From positions 124,001 to 188,000 of the forward strand of contig NZ_JAKRNE010000001.1 of NCBI RefSeq assembly GCF_022347205.1: a DNA stretch of 64,000 nt. The letters are read 5' to 3'. Below the pieces are notes generated by a model. The model had not been told where the DNA came from, did no database searches, and saw only the letters and a list, made by a program, of their open reading frames with translations. How positions within the stretch are numbered: the first letter of the stretch is position 1; each line of letters starts with the position of its first letter. Source of the DNA: Corynebacterium sp. ACRPO (GTDB lineage: Bacteria > Actinomycetota > Actinomycetes > Mycobacteriales > Mycobacteriaceae). Made by a program: the position numbers and the translations under genes. Shown here in pieces: positions 28,917 to 37,606 of the stretch.

Positions 28917-30443
28917 GTGGAGCAGACAATCGCAGATAACCGTACTTATGAAGTCCGAACTTTCGGCTGCCAGATGAATGTGCACGATTCAGAGCGCATC
29001 TCTGGCCTCTTGGAGGAGGCCGGCTACGCGGCCGCCGGCGAAGGCGTGGAGCCAGATCTCATCGTCTTTAATACCTGCGCCGTGCGCGAAAATGCCGATA
29101 AGCGGCTCTACGGCACGTTGGGTGCCTTGAAGAAGACAAAGGAAAACCATCCCGGCATGCAAATTGCCGTGGGCGGTTGCTTGGCGCAGAAAGACAAGGA
29201 CACCGTCCTAGATAATGCCCCGTGGGTTGATGCTGTCTTTGGCACTCACAATATGGCGGCCCTGCCGACGCTGCTGGAGCGCGCCCGCCACAACGATGAA
29301 GCCCAGGTGGAAATCGTTGATTCCCTCGAGGCTTTTCCGTCGGTCTTGCCAGCCAAGCGTGAGTCTGCCTATGCCGGCTGGGTTTCTGTTTCCGTAGGCT
29401 GCAATAACACCTGCACCTTCTGTATTGTTCCTTCGTTGCGCGGCAAGGAAGAAGATCGCCGGCCCGGCGATATCTTGGCCGAGGTTAAAGCCTTGGTGGA
29501 CCAGGGCGTATCCGAGGTCACCCTGTTGGGACAAAACGTCAATGCCTATGGCGTCAATTTCGCCGATCCCAACATGCCGCGCGACCGTTTCGCCTTTTCG
29601 AAGCTGCTGCGCGAGGTGGGCAAGATCGAAGGCCTCGAGCGCCTGCGCTTTACCTCCCCGCACCCGGCGGAGTTTACTTCCGACGTCATCGACGCCATGG
29701 CCGAGACCCCGGCCGTGTGTCCGCAGTTGCATATGCCGTTGCAGTCTGGCTCCGACAAGGTCCTTAAGGACATGCGCCGTTCCTACCGCACCAAGAAGTT
29801 CCTGCGGATTTTGGACGAGGTACGGGATAAGATTCCGCACGCCGCGATCACGACCGATATCATCGTGGGCTTCCCAGGCGAGACCGAGGAAGACTTCCAA
29901 GACACCATGGAGCTTGTGCGCCGCGCTCGTTTTGCTTCGGCCTTTACCTTCCAGTATTCGCCGCGTCCGGGAACCCCGGCTGCGGAAATGGAGGACCAGA
30001 TTCCCAAGGAGGTCGTCCAGGATCGTTTCGAGCGTCTCGTTGCCCTGCAAGACAGCATTCAGGCAGAGGAAAACAAGAAGCTCATTGGTACGGATGTGGA
30101 GCTTTTGGTGCAGGCCGAAGGCGGCCGCAAGAACGATGAAACCCACCGCATGACAGGCCGCGCGCGCGATGGCCGCCTGGTGCACTTCACCCCGGTTGAT
30201 TCTGACGGCACGGATATCTCGACCGAGATTCGCCCGGGTGATGTGGTGCATACCCAGGTCACTGGTGCGGGCTCCTTCTTCTTGCTTGCCGACGCCGCCG
30301 TGACCTCCCACACCCGCACCAAGGCCGGCGACATGTCTGCTGCCGGCGAAACGCCTACCACCGCACCCATCGGCGTCGGTCTGGGATTGCCGTCGATTGG
30401 CAAGCCCGCGGCGGCCGAATCCGGCGATTCCTGCGGTTGCTAG
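28917..30443 (+). CDS. miaB: tRNA-2-methylthio-N6-dimethylallyladenosine synthase
   Basis: Radical-SAM methylthiotransferase acting on i6A37 of tRNAs, after MiaA. The 508-residue protein has the N-terminal cluster cysteines in [13 protein letters not shown] and NTCAVREN, plus GGCLAQ; the radical [11 protein letters not shown] motif (about 161-168); and a C-terminal TRAM domain ending near 450. The tail is Gly/Cys-rich (GDSCGC). I favour GTG 28917 behind a -10 hexamer, giving a product that continues [15 protein letters not shown] 28881 would add 12 residues without a ribosome site. miaA lies 3.8 kb downstream. Confidence 0.95.
   Translation: MEQTIADNRTYEVRTFGCQMNVHDSERISGLLEEAGYAAAGEGVEPDLIVFNTCAVRENADKRLYGTLGALKKTKENHPGMQIAVGGCLAQKDKDTVLDNAPWVDAVFGTHNMAALPTLLERARHNDEAQVEIVDSLEAFPSVLPAKRESAYAGWVSVSVGCNNTCTFCIVPSLRGKEEDRRPGDILAEVKALVDQGVSEVTLLGQNVNAYGVNFADPNMPRDRFAFSKLLREVGKIEGLERLRFTSPHPAEFTSDVIDAMAETPAVCPQLHMPLQSGSDKVLKDMRRSYRTKKFLRILDEVRDKIPHAAITTDIIVGFPGETEEDFQDTMELVRRARFASAFTFQYSPRPGTPAAEMEDQIPKEVVQDRFERLVALQDSIQAEENKKLIGTDVELLVQAEGGRKNDETHRMTGRARDGRLVHFTPVDSDGTDISTEIRPGDVVHTQVTGAGSFFLLADAAVTSHTRTKAGDMSAAGETPTTAPIGVGLGLPSIGKPAAAESGDSCGC
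30284..30293 (+). repeat. GCTTGCCGAC 10-mer, copy 2
   Basis: Within the 3' part of miaB, coding Leu-Ala-Asp in the frame CTT-GCC-GAC. Confidence 0.7.
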
Positions 30444-30465
30444 CAGGGGAGTAGGCTAGGGAGCC

Positions 30466-31095
30466 ATGACTGAGGAACATTCGACCACCGCAGCCCACAA
30501 TGCAGCTAACGCTGAGCGGAGAGCAGCTCAAACAATGGACCTCGGCGGTCACAAGGTGACGCTGAGTATTGCAGTGGTGGCCTATGTCCTCTACCTGATT
30601 TTTCCCTACGCCGGTCCAGCCCATGGTTGGGAGGCATTGACGTTCGGCACCACGTCGAGTGGCGTGAGGATTTCCATCATGGAAACCGTTTCCGCGTGGC
30701 TCGCGCTCATTGGGTTGGGAATTCTTACTCCGGTGACACTGTTCACCCGCCGCGCCACGCCTGGGCTGATTGCCTGGATGCTGGTGACGGTGTCCTTCTT
30801 TGCCAACCTATGGGGCTTCTGGTTCCGTGGTTCTACCGCTGATGGGGCGTCGCTGGGAATGTGGGTAGGAATGCTGGCTACTTTCCTAGCATTTTTGGCC
30901 TATAGCATGGTGGCGCTGCGCCGCAGTCCAGAGCAGAAGGCTGCCGAAGCCCGCGTGCGCGCCACCGCGGGACAGCTCGATGAGGTGGGCGAATTCCAAT
31001 CCAAGATTGACGCGGCACCGCAGCAGGAGCCACTGGAGGACAATCGCCGCAAGCAAGCCGCCGAACGCCACCGCGCCCAGCGGGGCGAGCAGTAG
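30466..31095 (+). CDS. Conserved actinobacterial membrane protein (Rv2732c-like)
   Basis: A 209-residue protein with four predicted membrane helices (about 26-50, 70-90, 100-122 and 128-148) and a charged, Arg/Gln-rich cytoplasmic tail. A protein of this type follows miaB in mycobacteria (Rv2732c) as here. No function is known and no catalytic motif is visible. TAGGCT ends eight bases before ATG 30466, so it may be leaderless; AGGGAG is too close to be a useful ribosome site. It ends 11 bases from the convergent GNAT gene. Confidence 0.72.
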   Translation: MTEEHSTTAAHNAANAERRAAQTMDLGGHKVTLSIAVVAYVLYLIFPYAGPAHGWEALTFGTTSSGVRISIMETVSAWLALIGLGILTPVTLFTRRATPGLIAWMLVTVSFFANLWGFWFRGSTADGASLGMWVGMLATFLAFLAYSMVALRRSPEQKAAEARVRATAGQLDEVGEFQSKIDAAPQQEPLEDNRRKQAAERHRAQRGEQ

Positions 31096-31106
31096 GCCTA
31101 CTGCCG

Positions 31107-32237
31107 CTAGTCCTGCAGCAGCAACTCCCACGCGGAAGAGCGGGAGAGTTCCCGGGCGCCCAGGCTGCGGTAGATGGCATTCATGGCCGCGTCCTTGGCG
31201 GCAACGGAACAATAGCAGCGCCGTACCCGCGGCCAATAGCTTGCCACCTCATGCAGCGCTGTGAGCTTCGCTAGCTGCGCAAGTCCCCGGCGGCGGTGAG
31301 GGCGATCGGTCACAGTCAGAGTCCACTCGCATACTTCCGGATTCGCGTCCTCGTGCCGAGCCATTTCTGCCAGCGCGAGGATTTTTCCCTCCTCACCGAT
31401 GAGCGCGACAAGAAGCGTGTGCCCGCGACGAGAGCGCAGCCGGCTGTGTGCTTCGCGCAATCGGGCACGCGTCCACACGATGGGCTCCACCGTCAGATCA
31501 CCAGTTTCCGCGTCTGTGGACGCTAGGCTAAGCAGCCGCATGACTTCGTCGAGGTAACCCTCAGGGATGTCGTAATCCGGCCAGACTTGGGCGGTGATTC
31601 CCGCCGGGAGTAGTGCTGCGACAGGGCCTTCGGGGATGTCCATCACCAGCTGGTGCTCCGCATGCCGTTGCGTAAATCCCAGCTCGCGGTAGATGCTGCC
31701 CATAGCGTCGTAGTCTGGGTCCGAGCCCGGTGGGTGCAATAGGCCCACGTGCGCTATGGTGCGGCCGAGTTTCCGGGCCAGCTCCAGCGCCTTTGCACCC
31801 ATCCACTCGGCTACTCGGCGCCCGTCCTCATCGAGCTGTTCGCCAGGAAGGGGCAAATCGCATAGCACGCATTCAATCTCTGCTGCTTCACGCTCTTCCA
31901 AAAGCGGCAGGCTAATGTGGATGAACCCGAGGTAATCTAGCTCCGGGCTCGGTTCCACCGAGGGGATGAGCGGCAGTCCCAGCTCGGAAACCTCACCAAG
32001 GGTGGAGTCGCCGTCCACTACGGCAAAAAGATGGGTCTGCGATTCGCTAGAACCCTGCAGACGCTGGACCACACGGCCCGGCGACGTCGATGCCGCGGCA
32101 TCGCCGCTGGCTTCTTGGGCCGCCAAGTTGGCCCAAAAGACGAAGCTGCGAATACAGTCCGCAGGTTCGCTGGGCTGGGCGTGAGCGGTAGGCGAGTGCG
32201 CCGGCCGCGGTGGCCGCGCAATGTGGACGAGGTGCAC
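31107..32237 (-). CDS. GNAT-family N-acetyltransferase, two-domain
   Basis: A 376-residue protein with two GNAT-like halves. The C-terminal half carries the acetyl-CoA loop in RRRGLAQLAKL (near 316-326) after the strand VCEWTLTVTDRPH, and ends with AIYRSLGARELSRSSAWELLL, a typical GNAT beta-bulge region. The N-terminal half lacks a clear CoA loop and is probably structural, as in mycothiol synthase-like two-domain enzymes. The GTG start overlaps the upstream DUF349 stop by one base (TAGTG). Substrate unknown; the pairing with DUF349 may be only transcriptional. Confidence 0.75.
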   Translation of the reverse strand: MHLVHIARPPRPAHSPTAHAQPSEPADCIRSFVFWANLAAQEASGDAAASTSPGRVVQRLQGSSESQTHLFAVVDGDSTLGEVSELGLPLIPSVEPSPELDYLGFIHISLPLLEEREAAEIECVLCDLPLPGEQLDEDGRRVAEWMGAKALELARKLGRTIAHVGLLHPPGSDPDYDAMGSIYRELGFTQRHAEHQLVMDIPEGPVAALLPAGITAQVWPDYDIPEGYLDEVMRLLSLASTDAETGDLTVEPIVWTRARLREAHSRLRSRRGHTLLVALIGEEGKILALAEMARHEDANPEVCEWTLTVTDRPHRRRGLAQLAKLTALHEVASYWPRVRRCYCSVAAKDAAMNAIYRSLGARELSRSSAWELLLQD

Positions 32238-33541
32238 TACTTGTCATTGACGGCGTTAGCGGCGGCGTCGGCAAAAGCCTGCCACTGTTCAGCCTGCGCA
32301 CGCAGATCAGCGGCCTTTTTCGCATTGCCCTTGGCCTCAGCTGCCTCGGCCTGGGAGTTAAATTCATCGACCTTAGCCTGGAACTGCGCCACGCGTGCTT
32401 GCGCCTCTGGGTCGGTGCGGCGCCACTCGGACTTTTCTGCCTCGGTGACGCGCTGCTCCAGCGCCTCAATCTTGGACTCGTACTCGCGCACCTGCTTGCG
32501 GGGAACGAAGCCAATTTCTTCCCACTTTTCCTGCAGCTCGCGCAGCTTGGCCTTCGCACCCTCGATGCCCTTGGACGGGTCGATCTGCTCGTCGTATTCC
32601 GCGATCAAGGCGTCCTTGGCCTTGGCATTTTCTGCAAACTCGCGGTCGCGCTCGTCATTGACGGCATTGCGGGCATTGAAGAACTTGTCCTGGGCGGCGC
32701 GGAAGCGGGCCCAGAGCTTATCGTCCACGTCGCGCGGGGCGCGGCCGGCAGCCTTCCACTCAGTCATCAAATCGCGGTAGGCGCGGGCGGTGGGTCCCCA
32801 CTCGGTGGAATCCTGGATAGCCTCGGCGCGCTCGACCAGTTCTTCCTTCTTCTTGCGGGCAACCGCACGGGCGCGGTCCAGCTCGGCAAAGTGGGAGCCG
32901 CGACGGCGGTTGAAGGAGTCGCGGGCGCGGGAGTAGCGCTTCCACAGGGCATCATCGGTCTTGCGATCAATGCCCTTAATCTGCTTCCACTCTTCTAAGA
33001 TGGCGCGGATGCGGTCACCGGCGGCCTTCCATTCGGTGGAATTTTCTGCGATGTCTTCTGCTTCCGCCGCCAGCTTCTCCTTGGCAGCAATAGCTTCCTC
33101 GCGGCGGCGTTCCTTATCGGCCTGCGCCTGCTCACCGGCTTCTACCGAGTGCTCAATGACGGCAACAAGGCGGCGGTCAAGTGCTGCGATATCACCGATG
33201 ACCGCAGCGGTAGGCAGGGTGTCGCGCAATTGCGCTGCGGTCTTCTTGATGCCAGCGGCCTCGCTGGGGTTGGCGCGCAGGCGAGCCTCGAGCAATTCAA
33301 TTTCGGTGGAGAGATCGTCGTAGCGCGCACCGTAGTGCTGTAGGCCCTCCTCTGGGGTACCGGCCTGCCATTCGCCAATCTTGCGTTCGCCCTCCGGAGC
33401 GGAAACGAAGACGGAACCATCCGCGTCGACGCGGCCCCATTTGGCCGGGTCATTCTTGCTTGGTGCCTGCACGGGAACAGGCTTTGCGGTGGGACGAGGG
33501 CCCTTCTTGGGCATGGAACCTGGGGTAGGGATGGGAGACAT
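32237..33541 (-). CDS. DUF349-repeat protein
   Basis: A 434-residue, highly charged helical protein with several DUF349 repeats, each with a Trp/Ala/Gly core: EWKAAGDRIRAILEEWKQI, STEWGPTARAYRDLMTEWKA and KLWARFRAAQDKFFNARNA. The first 45 residues are Pro/Lys-rich and disordered. An orthologue lies at this position in mycobacteria (Rv2731). No biochemical role is established. ATG 33541 follows AGGAGGG with a six-base spacer, an unusually strong ribosome site for this window. The downstream GNAT gene is translationally coupled to it. Confidence 0.82.
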   Translation of the reverse strand: MSPIPTPGSMPKKGPRPTAKPVPVQAPSKNDPAKWGRVDADGSVFVSAPEGERKIGEWQAGTPEEGLQHYGARYDDLSTEIELLEARLRANPSEAAGIKKTAAQLRDTLPTAAVIGDIAALDRRLVAVIEHSVEAGEQAQADKERRREEAIAAKEKLAAEAEDIAENSTEWKAAGDRIRAILEEWKQIKGIDRKTDDALWKRYSRARDSFNRRRGSHFAELDRARAVARKKKEELVERAEAIQDSTEWGPTARAYRDLMTEWKAAGRAPRDVDDKLWARFRAAQDKFFNARNAVNDERDREFAENAKAKDALIAEYDEQIDPSKGIEGAKAKLRELQEKWEEIGFVPRKQVREYESKIEALEQRVTEAEKSEWRRTDPEAQARVAQFQAKVDEFNSQAEAAEAKGNAKKAADLRAQAEQWQAFADAAANAVNDK

Positions 33542-33677
33542 GACAAGCCCTCCTATGCATAGATCGCCGCGCGTCACGGCTGCCGAATAAAATCACTGGA
33601 TACATTACCGCGAATATCCCGCGCGTGCCCAGATTCTATTTAATTACCTCCACTTGGGTAGATAGTATGGAGGAATA

Positions 33678-34277
33678 ATGTTCAATCTCATGGTAATGCC
33701 TGCGTCACCGGCGCTGGCCGTGGAGCTTTCCGCCAATGACGCTGCTTCCCGCGCCCTGCTTGCCGCTGCCCGTACGCTCGCAGTGGAGGCTGCAGCCGCT
33801 GGAATAGTGGAAGTAGATATCGTCGGCAGCCAGGATAAGCGCTGGTATACCGCCCATTCCGGAAGCTTACGGGCCTGGGGTGCGGCCACTGACCTGGGCG
33901 GCGGCAACTTCCTTCCGGAGATCATGGCTCGGTACGTGCTGCACAGCGTGCCGCAGCTTCACGCCCGCGCTAGCCGGGAGCACATTGGCCAGCCGGATCC
34001 GGCGGCGCTCACCATCGTCGTGGCAGATGGCAGCGCGGGCCTGACCGAGCGCGCCCCCTTGGCGCTCGTTCCCGGTGCCCAGGAAGCGCACGAGTGGTGC
34101 GAGGAGGTGCTCATGGGGGCGTCGGCAAGCAAGGCAGGCGAATGGCTGTCCCAGCGCGGTGTGGTAGAGCCCGCGCTGTGGGAGGAGTTAGCAGGACTAC
34201 AACCAAAGAAGGCGCAATTGCTGGCCACCGACGCCACCCTGGGGGTTGGCCGCTACGTTGCAGGGTGGGAGGTCTAA
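33678..34277 (+). CDS. Conserved actinobacterial protein upstream of miaA
   Basis: A 199-residue Ala-rich protein. It starts [17 protein letters not shown] and has [19 protein letters not shown], then [20 protein letters not shown], which resembles the B-subunit-like class III extradiol dioxygenase fold seen in neighbours of miaA in other actinobacteria (Rv2728c position). The catalytic metal ligands of true dioxygenases are not evident, so I would not assign an activity. GGAGGAAT gives a strong start at 33678. Its stop overlaps the miaA start by one base (TAATG), so the two are translated together. Confidence 0.7.
   Translation: MFNLMVMPASPALAVELSANDAASRALLAAARTLAVEAAAAGIVEVDIVGSQDKRWYTAHSGSLRAWGAATDLGGGNFLPEIMARYVLHSVPQLHARASREHIGQPDPAALTIVVADGSAGLTERAPLALVPGAQEAHEWCEEVLMGASASKAGEWLSQRGVVEPALWEELAGLQPKKAQLLATDATLGVGRYVAGWEV
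34121..34130 (-). repeat. GCTTGCCGAC 10-mer, copy 3
   Basis: Inside the gene upstream of miaA, minus-strand orientation, coding Ala-Ser-Ala-Ser rather than Leu-Ala-Asp. Confidence 0.7.
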
Positions 34278-35173
34278 TGCGCCCGATTGCAGTGTTTGGA
34301 CCCACCGCCTCCGGCAAATCTGCGCTGGGGTTGGCGCTGGCGCAGGAGCTGGACGGTGAGGTGGTCAACGTCGATTCCATGCAGCTCTACCGCGGTATGG
34401 ACATTGGCACCGCCAAGCTCACCCCGGCCGAGCGCGAGGGAATCCCGCACCACCAGCTCGATGTGTGGGACGTGACCGAGACCGCTTCTGTGGCGCGCTA
34501 CCAGCGCGATGCCATCGCGGACGTGGAAGGCATCATGGCCCGCGGCAAGACGCCAATCCTAGTCGGCGGCTCCATGCTTTATGCCCAAGCGCTGGTCGAC
34601 GACTGGAAGTTCCCACCCACTGACCCCGCCGTCCGCGCCAAGTATGAGGCCCGGCGCGTAGAAATCGGTACCGATGCCCTGCATGAGGAGCTGGCGCAGG
34701 TGGATCCGGCCGCGGCCGCCATCATTGAAGATAAGGACCCACGGCGCACCGTGCGCGCCTTGGAGGTCATCGAACTGACCGGTAAACCTTATAAGGCTAG
34801 TCAACCGCCGAAGGACGCCCCGCCGCGGTGGGGCACCCGTTTGCTCGGCCTGCGCACTACCGCAGATTGGCTTAATCCGCGCATCGAGCTACGCACGCGC
34901 CAGATGTTTGAGCGCGGGCTCATCGAGGAAGTCGAGGGCCTCCAATCCCAAGGCTTGGTGGCCGATTCCACGGCCGGGCGCGCCATTGGCTATGCGCAGG
35001 TATTCCAAGCCCAGCGCGGCGAACTTACGTGGGATGAGGCCGTCGAGCGCACTATTACCGGGACACGGCGCTACGTGCGCCGCCAACGATCTTGGTTCAA
35101 CCGCGATAAGCGCATCATGTGGTTGGATGCCGCGGGCGATACGACCGCCCAGGCGCTGCGCGCGCTAGGGTAG
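34277..35173 (+). CDS. miaA: tRNA dimethylallyltransferase
   Basis: Adds the dimethylallyl group to A37 of tRNAs reading UNN codons, the substrate for MiaB. The 298-residue protein has the P-loop [12 protein letters not shown] (6-17), [17 protein letters not shown] (about 33-49), HHQLD and [10 protein letters not shown] (about 154-163). The frame is open upstream of ATG 34277, but GGGAGG (34267-34272) and the one-base overlap with the previous stop fix the start. dapF follows five bases later. Confidence 0.95.
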   Translation: MRPIAVFGPTASGKSALGLALAQELDGEVVNVDSMQLYRGMDIGTAKLTPAEREGIPHHQLDVWDVTETASVARYQRDAIADVEGIMARGKTPILVGGSMLYAQALVDDWKFPPTDPAVRAKYEARRVEIGTDALHEELAQVDPAAAAIIEDKDPRRTVRALEVIELTGKPYKASQPPKDAPPRWGTRLLGLRTTADWLNPRIELRTRQMFERGLIEEVEGLQSQGLVADSTAGRAIGYAQVFQAQRGELTWDEAVERTITGTRRYVRRQRSWFNRDKRIMWLDAAGDTTAQALRALG

Positions 35174-35178
35174 GGAGC

Positions 35179-36039
35179 ATGAAATTTGCCAAGGGTCATG
35201 GAACTGAGAACGACTTCGTCATCGTCGAAGACCACGCGGCCACCACGCCGCTTGCCCCCGAGCGCGTAGCGGCGCTGTGCGATCGCCGCGCCGGTATCGG
35301 CGGCGACGGATTGCTGCGCGTCGTGCGCGCCGAGGCCTTGCTCGCGGCCGGGGAAATCGAGTCGCTGCCCGAGGGCATCGCGCCCACTGACTGGTTCATG
35401 GATTATCGCAACGCTGACGGTTCCGTGGCCGAAATGTGCGGAAACGGCACCCGCGTTTTCGCCCACTGGCTGCGCTCGCGCGGCCTGGTGGAAGAAGGCG
35501 AGTTCACCATCGGTACCCGCGCCGGCGCCAAGCGCGTGACGGTGCACTCGTGCGATGCGCATGCGGCAGAGGTGACCGTGGAGATGGGACCGGCCGAAGT
35601 AACGGGTGTATCCACCGCGTCTATGGCCGGGGAGAGCTACGCCGGTCTAGGCGTTGACATGGGCAACCCCCACCTCGCGGCCGTGGTGCCGGGGCTGGAC
35701 GCCGAGGGCCTTGCAGCCAAGACATTCGAGCAGCCCATCATCGATGAGTCTTTCTTCCCCGCCGGCGTGAATGTTGAGGTCGTGACCCCGCTGCGTGATG
35801 GCCACGTGCACATGCGCGTCTTTGAGCGCGGGGTAGGAGAGACCCGCTCCTGCGGCACGGGCACCGTGGCGGCCGCGACCGCTGCGCTTGCCGACGCCGC
35901 CGTTGACCACACCACCACCCCTCACGGTACCGTGCACGTACACGTCCCCGGCGGGGAAGTGACAGTGGACATCTACGAGGGCGGTTCGCGCCTGACCGGC
36001 CCGTCCGCGATCGTCGCCACCGGCGAGACCTCCCTTTAG
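35179..36039 (+). CDS. dapF: Diaminopimelate epimerase
   Basis: Converts LL- to meso-diaminopimelate for lysine and peptidoglycan. The 286-residue protein has both catalytic cysteines in MCGNGTR (about 86-92) and SCGTGTVA (about 225-232), and starts [15 protein letters not shown] with the usual substrate-binding Asn. ATG 35179 follows GGGTAGGG. This is the third dap gene of the window, about 22 kb from dapA, in the miaA-dapF-hflX order conserved in actinobacteria. Confidence 0.96.
   Translation: MKFAKGHGTENDFVIVEDHAATTPLAPERVAALCDRRAGIGGDGLLRVVRAEALLAAGEIESLPEGIAPTDWFMDYRNADGSVAEMCGNGTRVFAHWLRSRGLVEEGEFTIGTRAGAKRVTVHSCDAHAAEVTVEMGPAEVTGVSTASMAGESYAGLGVDMGNPHLAAVVPGLDAEGLAAKTFEQPIIDESFFPAGVNVEVVTPLRDGHVHMRVFERGVGETRSCGTGTVAAATAALADAAVDHTTTPHGTVHVHVPGGEVTVDIYEGGSRLTGPSAIVATGETSL
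35886..35895 (+). repeat. GCTTGCCGAC 10-mer, copy 4
   Basis: Within the end of dapF, coding Leu-Ala-Asp. Confidence 0.7.
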
Positions 36040-36041
36040 AC

Positions 36042-36059
36042 CGCGTCGGGCCCGACGCG
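36042..36059. terminator. Perfect 18-bp GC palindrome between convergent genes
   Basis: CGCGTCGGG followed directly by its complement CCCGACGCG, starting two bases after the dapF stop. It has no T run and little room for a loop, so it may be a weak bidirectional terminator or a protein site. Confidence 0.5.
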
Positions 36060-36085
36060 CGCGGTGCGCGGTACACGGTGAGTGC

Positions 36086-36697
36086 TTAGGCGCTGCGTCC
36101 TTCGCCTTCCTCTTCCTCGAATGCTTGCTCTTCGAGGGCTTGGCGGCGCAGGGCGCGATTTTTTACTTCGTTCTTTTCATACTTCGGCCCGAGCGCAAAA
36201 GCGGCGCGGCGGGCCGATAGCCATGTTTCCTTGAGCTCGCGAGCCCGTCCATCGGTCACCTTGAGCAAGGACTCCAGCTCGTTGGTGCTGACCTCTTCCG
36301 AGTTGACGCGTAGGTTCAGCCGGCGCAGGAACCGTCGGGAGCCCGAAATCTCATAGTGGAAGGCTTCGATGGTGGGGTCGGAGCAATCCAGATCTAAAAG
36401 CGCCGGCCGGTAAAGCGTGCGGTCCGCGATCTTTTCGGCCGCCTCGGAGGACCGGAAGTCTTCGTATTCGGCCAAGACGTCCTGAATATCTTCGGCAGAG
36501 AGCCGAATAGAGCTGCGCAGCGCCGCCTGCTCCGAGGCATCCGGCCGGGCGTGGAGCATGAGCAGTGCTGCCGCGATGAGTAGTGCCGCGATGAAAACCC
36601 CGGGGAGTTTTAGGGTTGCCACAACCGCCACTGATCCCACCAGGATCAGCGCGAGAACCAACACACGCCGGTTCCTCGCATTTTCCGGGAAAGGCAT
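36086..36697 (-). CDS. Conserved membrane protein with two N-terminal helices
   Basis: A 203-residue protein with two adjacent membrane helices (about 13-33 and 33-50), then a soluble, charged helical domain (LSAEDIQDVLAEYEDF, DLDCSDPTIEAFHYEISG, LESLLKVTDGRARELKE) and a Glu-rich tail. I recognise no characterised family. It lies between dapF and hflX, convergent with dapF. ATG 36697 is preferred; GTG 36703 would add two residues. Its 30-base gap to the next minus-strand gene upstream suggests they may be co-transcribed. Confidence 0.65.
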   Translation of the reverse strand: MPFPENARNRRVLVLALILVGSVAVVATLKLPGVFIAALLIAAALLMLHARPDASEQAALRSSIRLSAEDIQDVLAEYEDFRSSEAAEKIADRTLYRPALLDLDCSDPTIEAFHYEISGSRRFLRRLNLRVNSEEVSTNELESLLKVTDGRARELKETWLSARRAAFALGPKYEKNEVKNRALRRQALEEQAFEEEEGEGRSA

Positions 36698-36733
36698 CCA
36701 CACAGCTATTCCACCAGACCTTTGCGTCAGTTC

Positions 36734-37522
36734 TTAGTGGCCGCCGCAGCCGCAGCCACCAGAGCCACAACCGCAGCCAGCGCCGTCGCCGCAGCCACCG
36801 CTGGGCATTTCAATAGAAGCCGTCAGCAAGGCGGTGCCGGCCACGATAGAGTCCTTGGTCGGTAGCTCGTCGCCCCCCGCAGGTAGGCAGAGATCAAAGG
36901 GGAAAAGGCCATCCATGACGAGGTGGGCGAATTTCTCGCCGGTGAGCTCATTGGTACGCCACTCGGATTCCATGACGCGGGCCGCAAAGGTAGCGGCCGG
37001 GGTAGGAACCTCCGCGCCAGAGCCGGAGGAGATAACCTTCGCTCCCGCGGACTCAAAGAGCGCCGGGAACTCGCCCTCGGCCGCCTCATAGGCAGCGGCA
37101 GACTCGTAGGTGCGGACATCAAGGCCCATGGCGGTGAGGGAGATTTGCTGCCATTGCTGCAAGGGTTCGTCGGCAAGCAAAGGCCCCTGCGCCAAGTTTG
37201 CGGTGGCCTGGGCGATGGTGGTGCCGAAAGGATCGATAATCTCCAGCAGGGCGAGGACATCGTTGACCATCTCCACGTGGGCGAACCCCTGCGTAACGGC
37301 ATTGAAGCCAATGAAAGTAGCAAAAGGTTCCACCGCGAGGATATTGAGCTGCGCGCCCGATGGATCGGTGAACTGAATCAGCTGACCACCGCGTACCTCG
37401 CCGGTAACGGCTAAGCGATCGCTAGCGATAGCGGCCTCGACGGCATCCTGCCATCGTTCGAAATTGAGGCCAATGGCCTGCATCTCGGTATTCTGCTTAG
37501 CCCCAGTGTCCTTAACGTTCAT
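36734..37522 (-). CDS. Uncharacterised protein with a Cys/Gly-rich C-terminal tail
   Basis: A 262-residue soluble protein starting MNVKDTGAKQNTEMQAIGL. The body is alpha/beta with LAVTGEVRGGQLIQFTDPSG and FATFIGFNAVTQGFAHVEMV and no known catalytic motif. The last 22 residues hold seven cysteines alternating with glycine (GCGCG, GGCGCGG) and end in His, which looks like a metal-binding tail. A clear -10 TACAAT (37535-37530, minus strand) ends seven bases before ATG 37522, so it is probably leaderless. Divergent from hflX across about 85 bases. No family name can be given. Confidence 0.68.
   Translation of the reverse strand: MNVKDTGAKQNTEMQAIGLNFERWQDAVEAAIASDRLAVTGEVRGGQLIQFTDPSGAQLNILAVEPFATFIGFNAVTQGFAHVEMVNDVLALLEIIDPFGTTIAQATANLAQGPLLADEPLQQWQQISLTAMGLDVRTYESAAAYEAAEGEFPALFESAGAKVISSGSGAEVPTPAATFAARVMESEWRTNELTGEKFAHLVMDGLFPFDLCLPAGGDELPTKDSIVAGTALLTASIEMPSGGCGDGAGCGCGSGGCGCGGH
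37169..37178 (-). repeat. GCTTGCCGAC 10-mer, copy 5
   Basis: Inside the Cys-tail gene, in the same orientation as that gene, coding Leu-Ala-Asp. Confidence 0.7.
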
Positions 37523-37529
37523 GCCCGCC

Positions 37530-37535
37530 ATTGTA
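37530..37535 (-). promoter_or_regulatory. -10 hexamer for the Cys-tail gene
   Basis: TACAAT on the minus strand, seven bases before ATG 37522. Confidence 0.55.
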
Positions 37536-37606
37536 TCGCCTTGCGCAGCCAGCTAAGAATCCGCAATTCCCGCTTTCGGCCGCAACATGCCAAAATGAAA
37601 GGTAGT

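Noticed and set aside
33678..34277. Firm naming of the gene upstream of miaA as an extradiol dioxygenase
   Set aside because: The resemblance is limited to one strand-turn segment and metal ligands are not evident.
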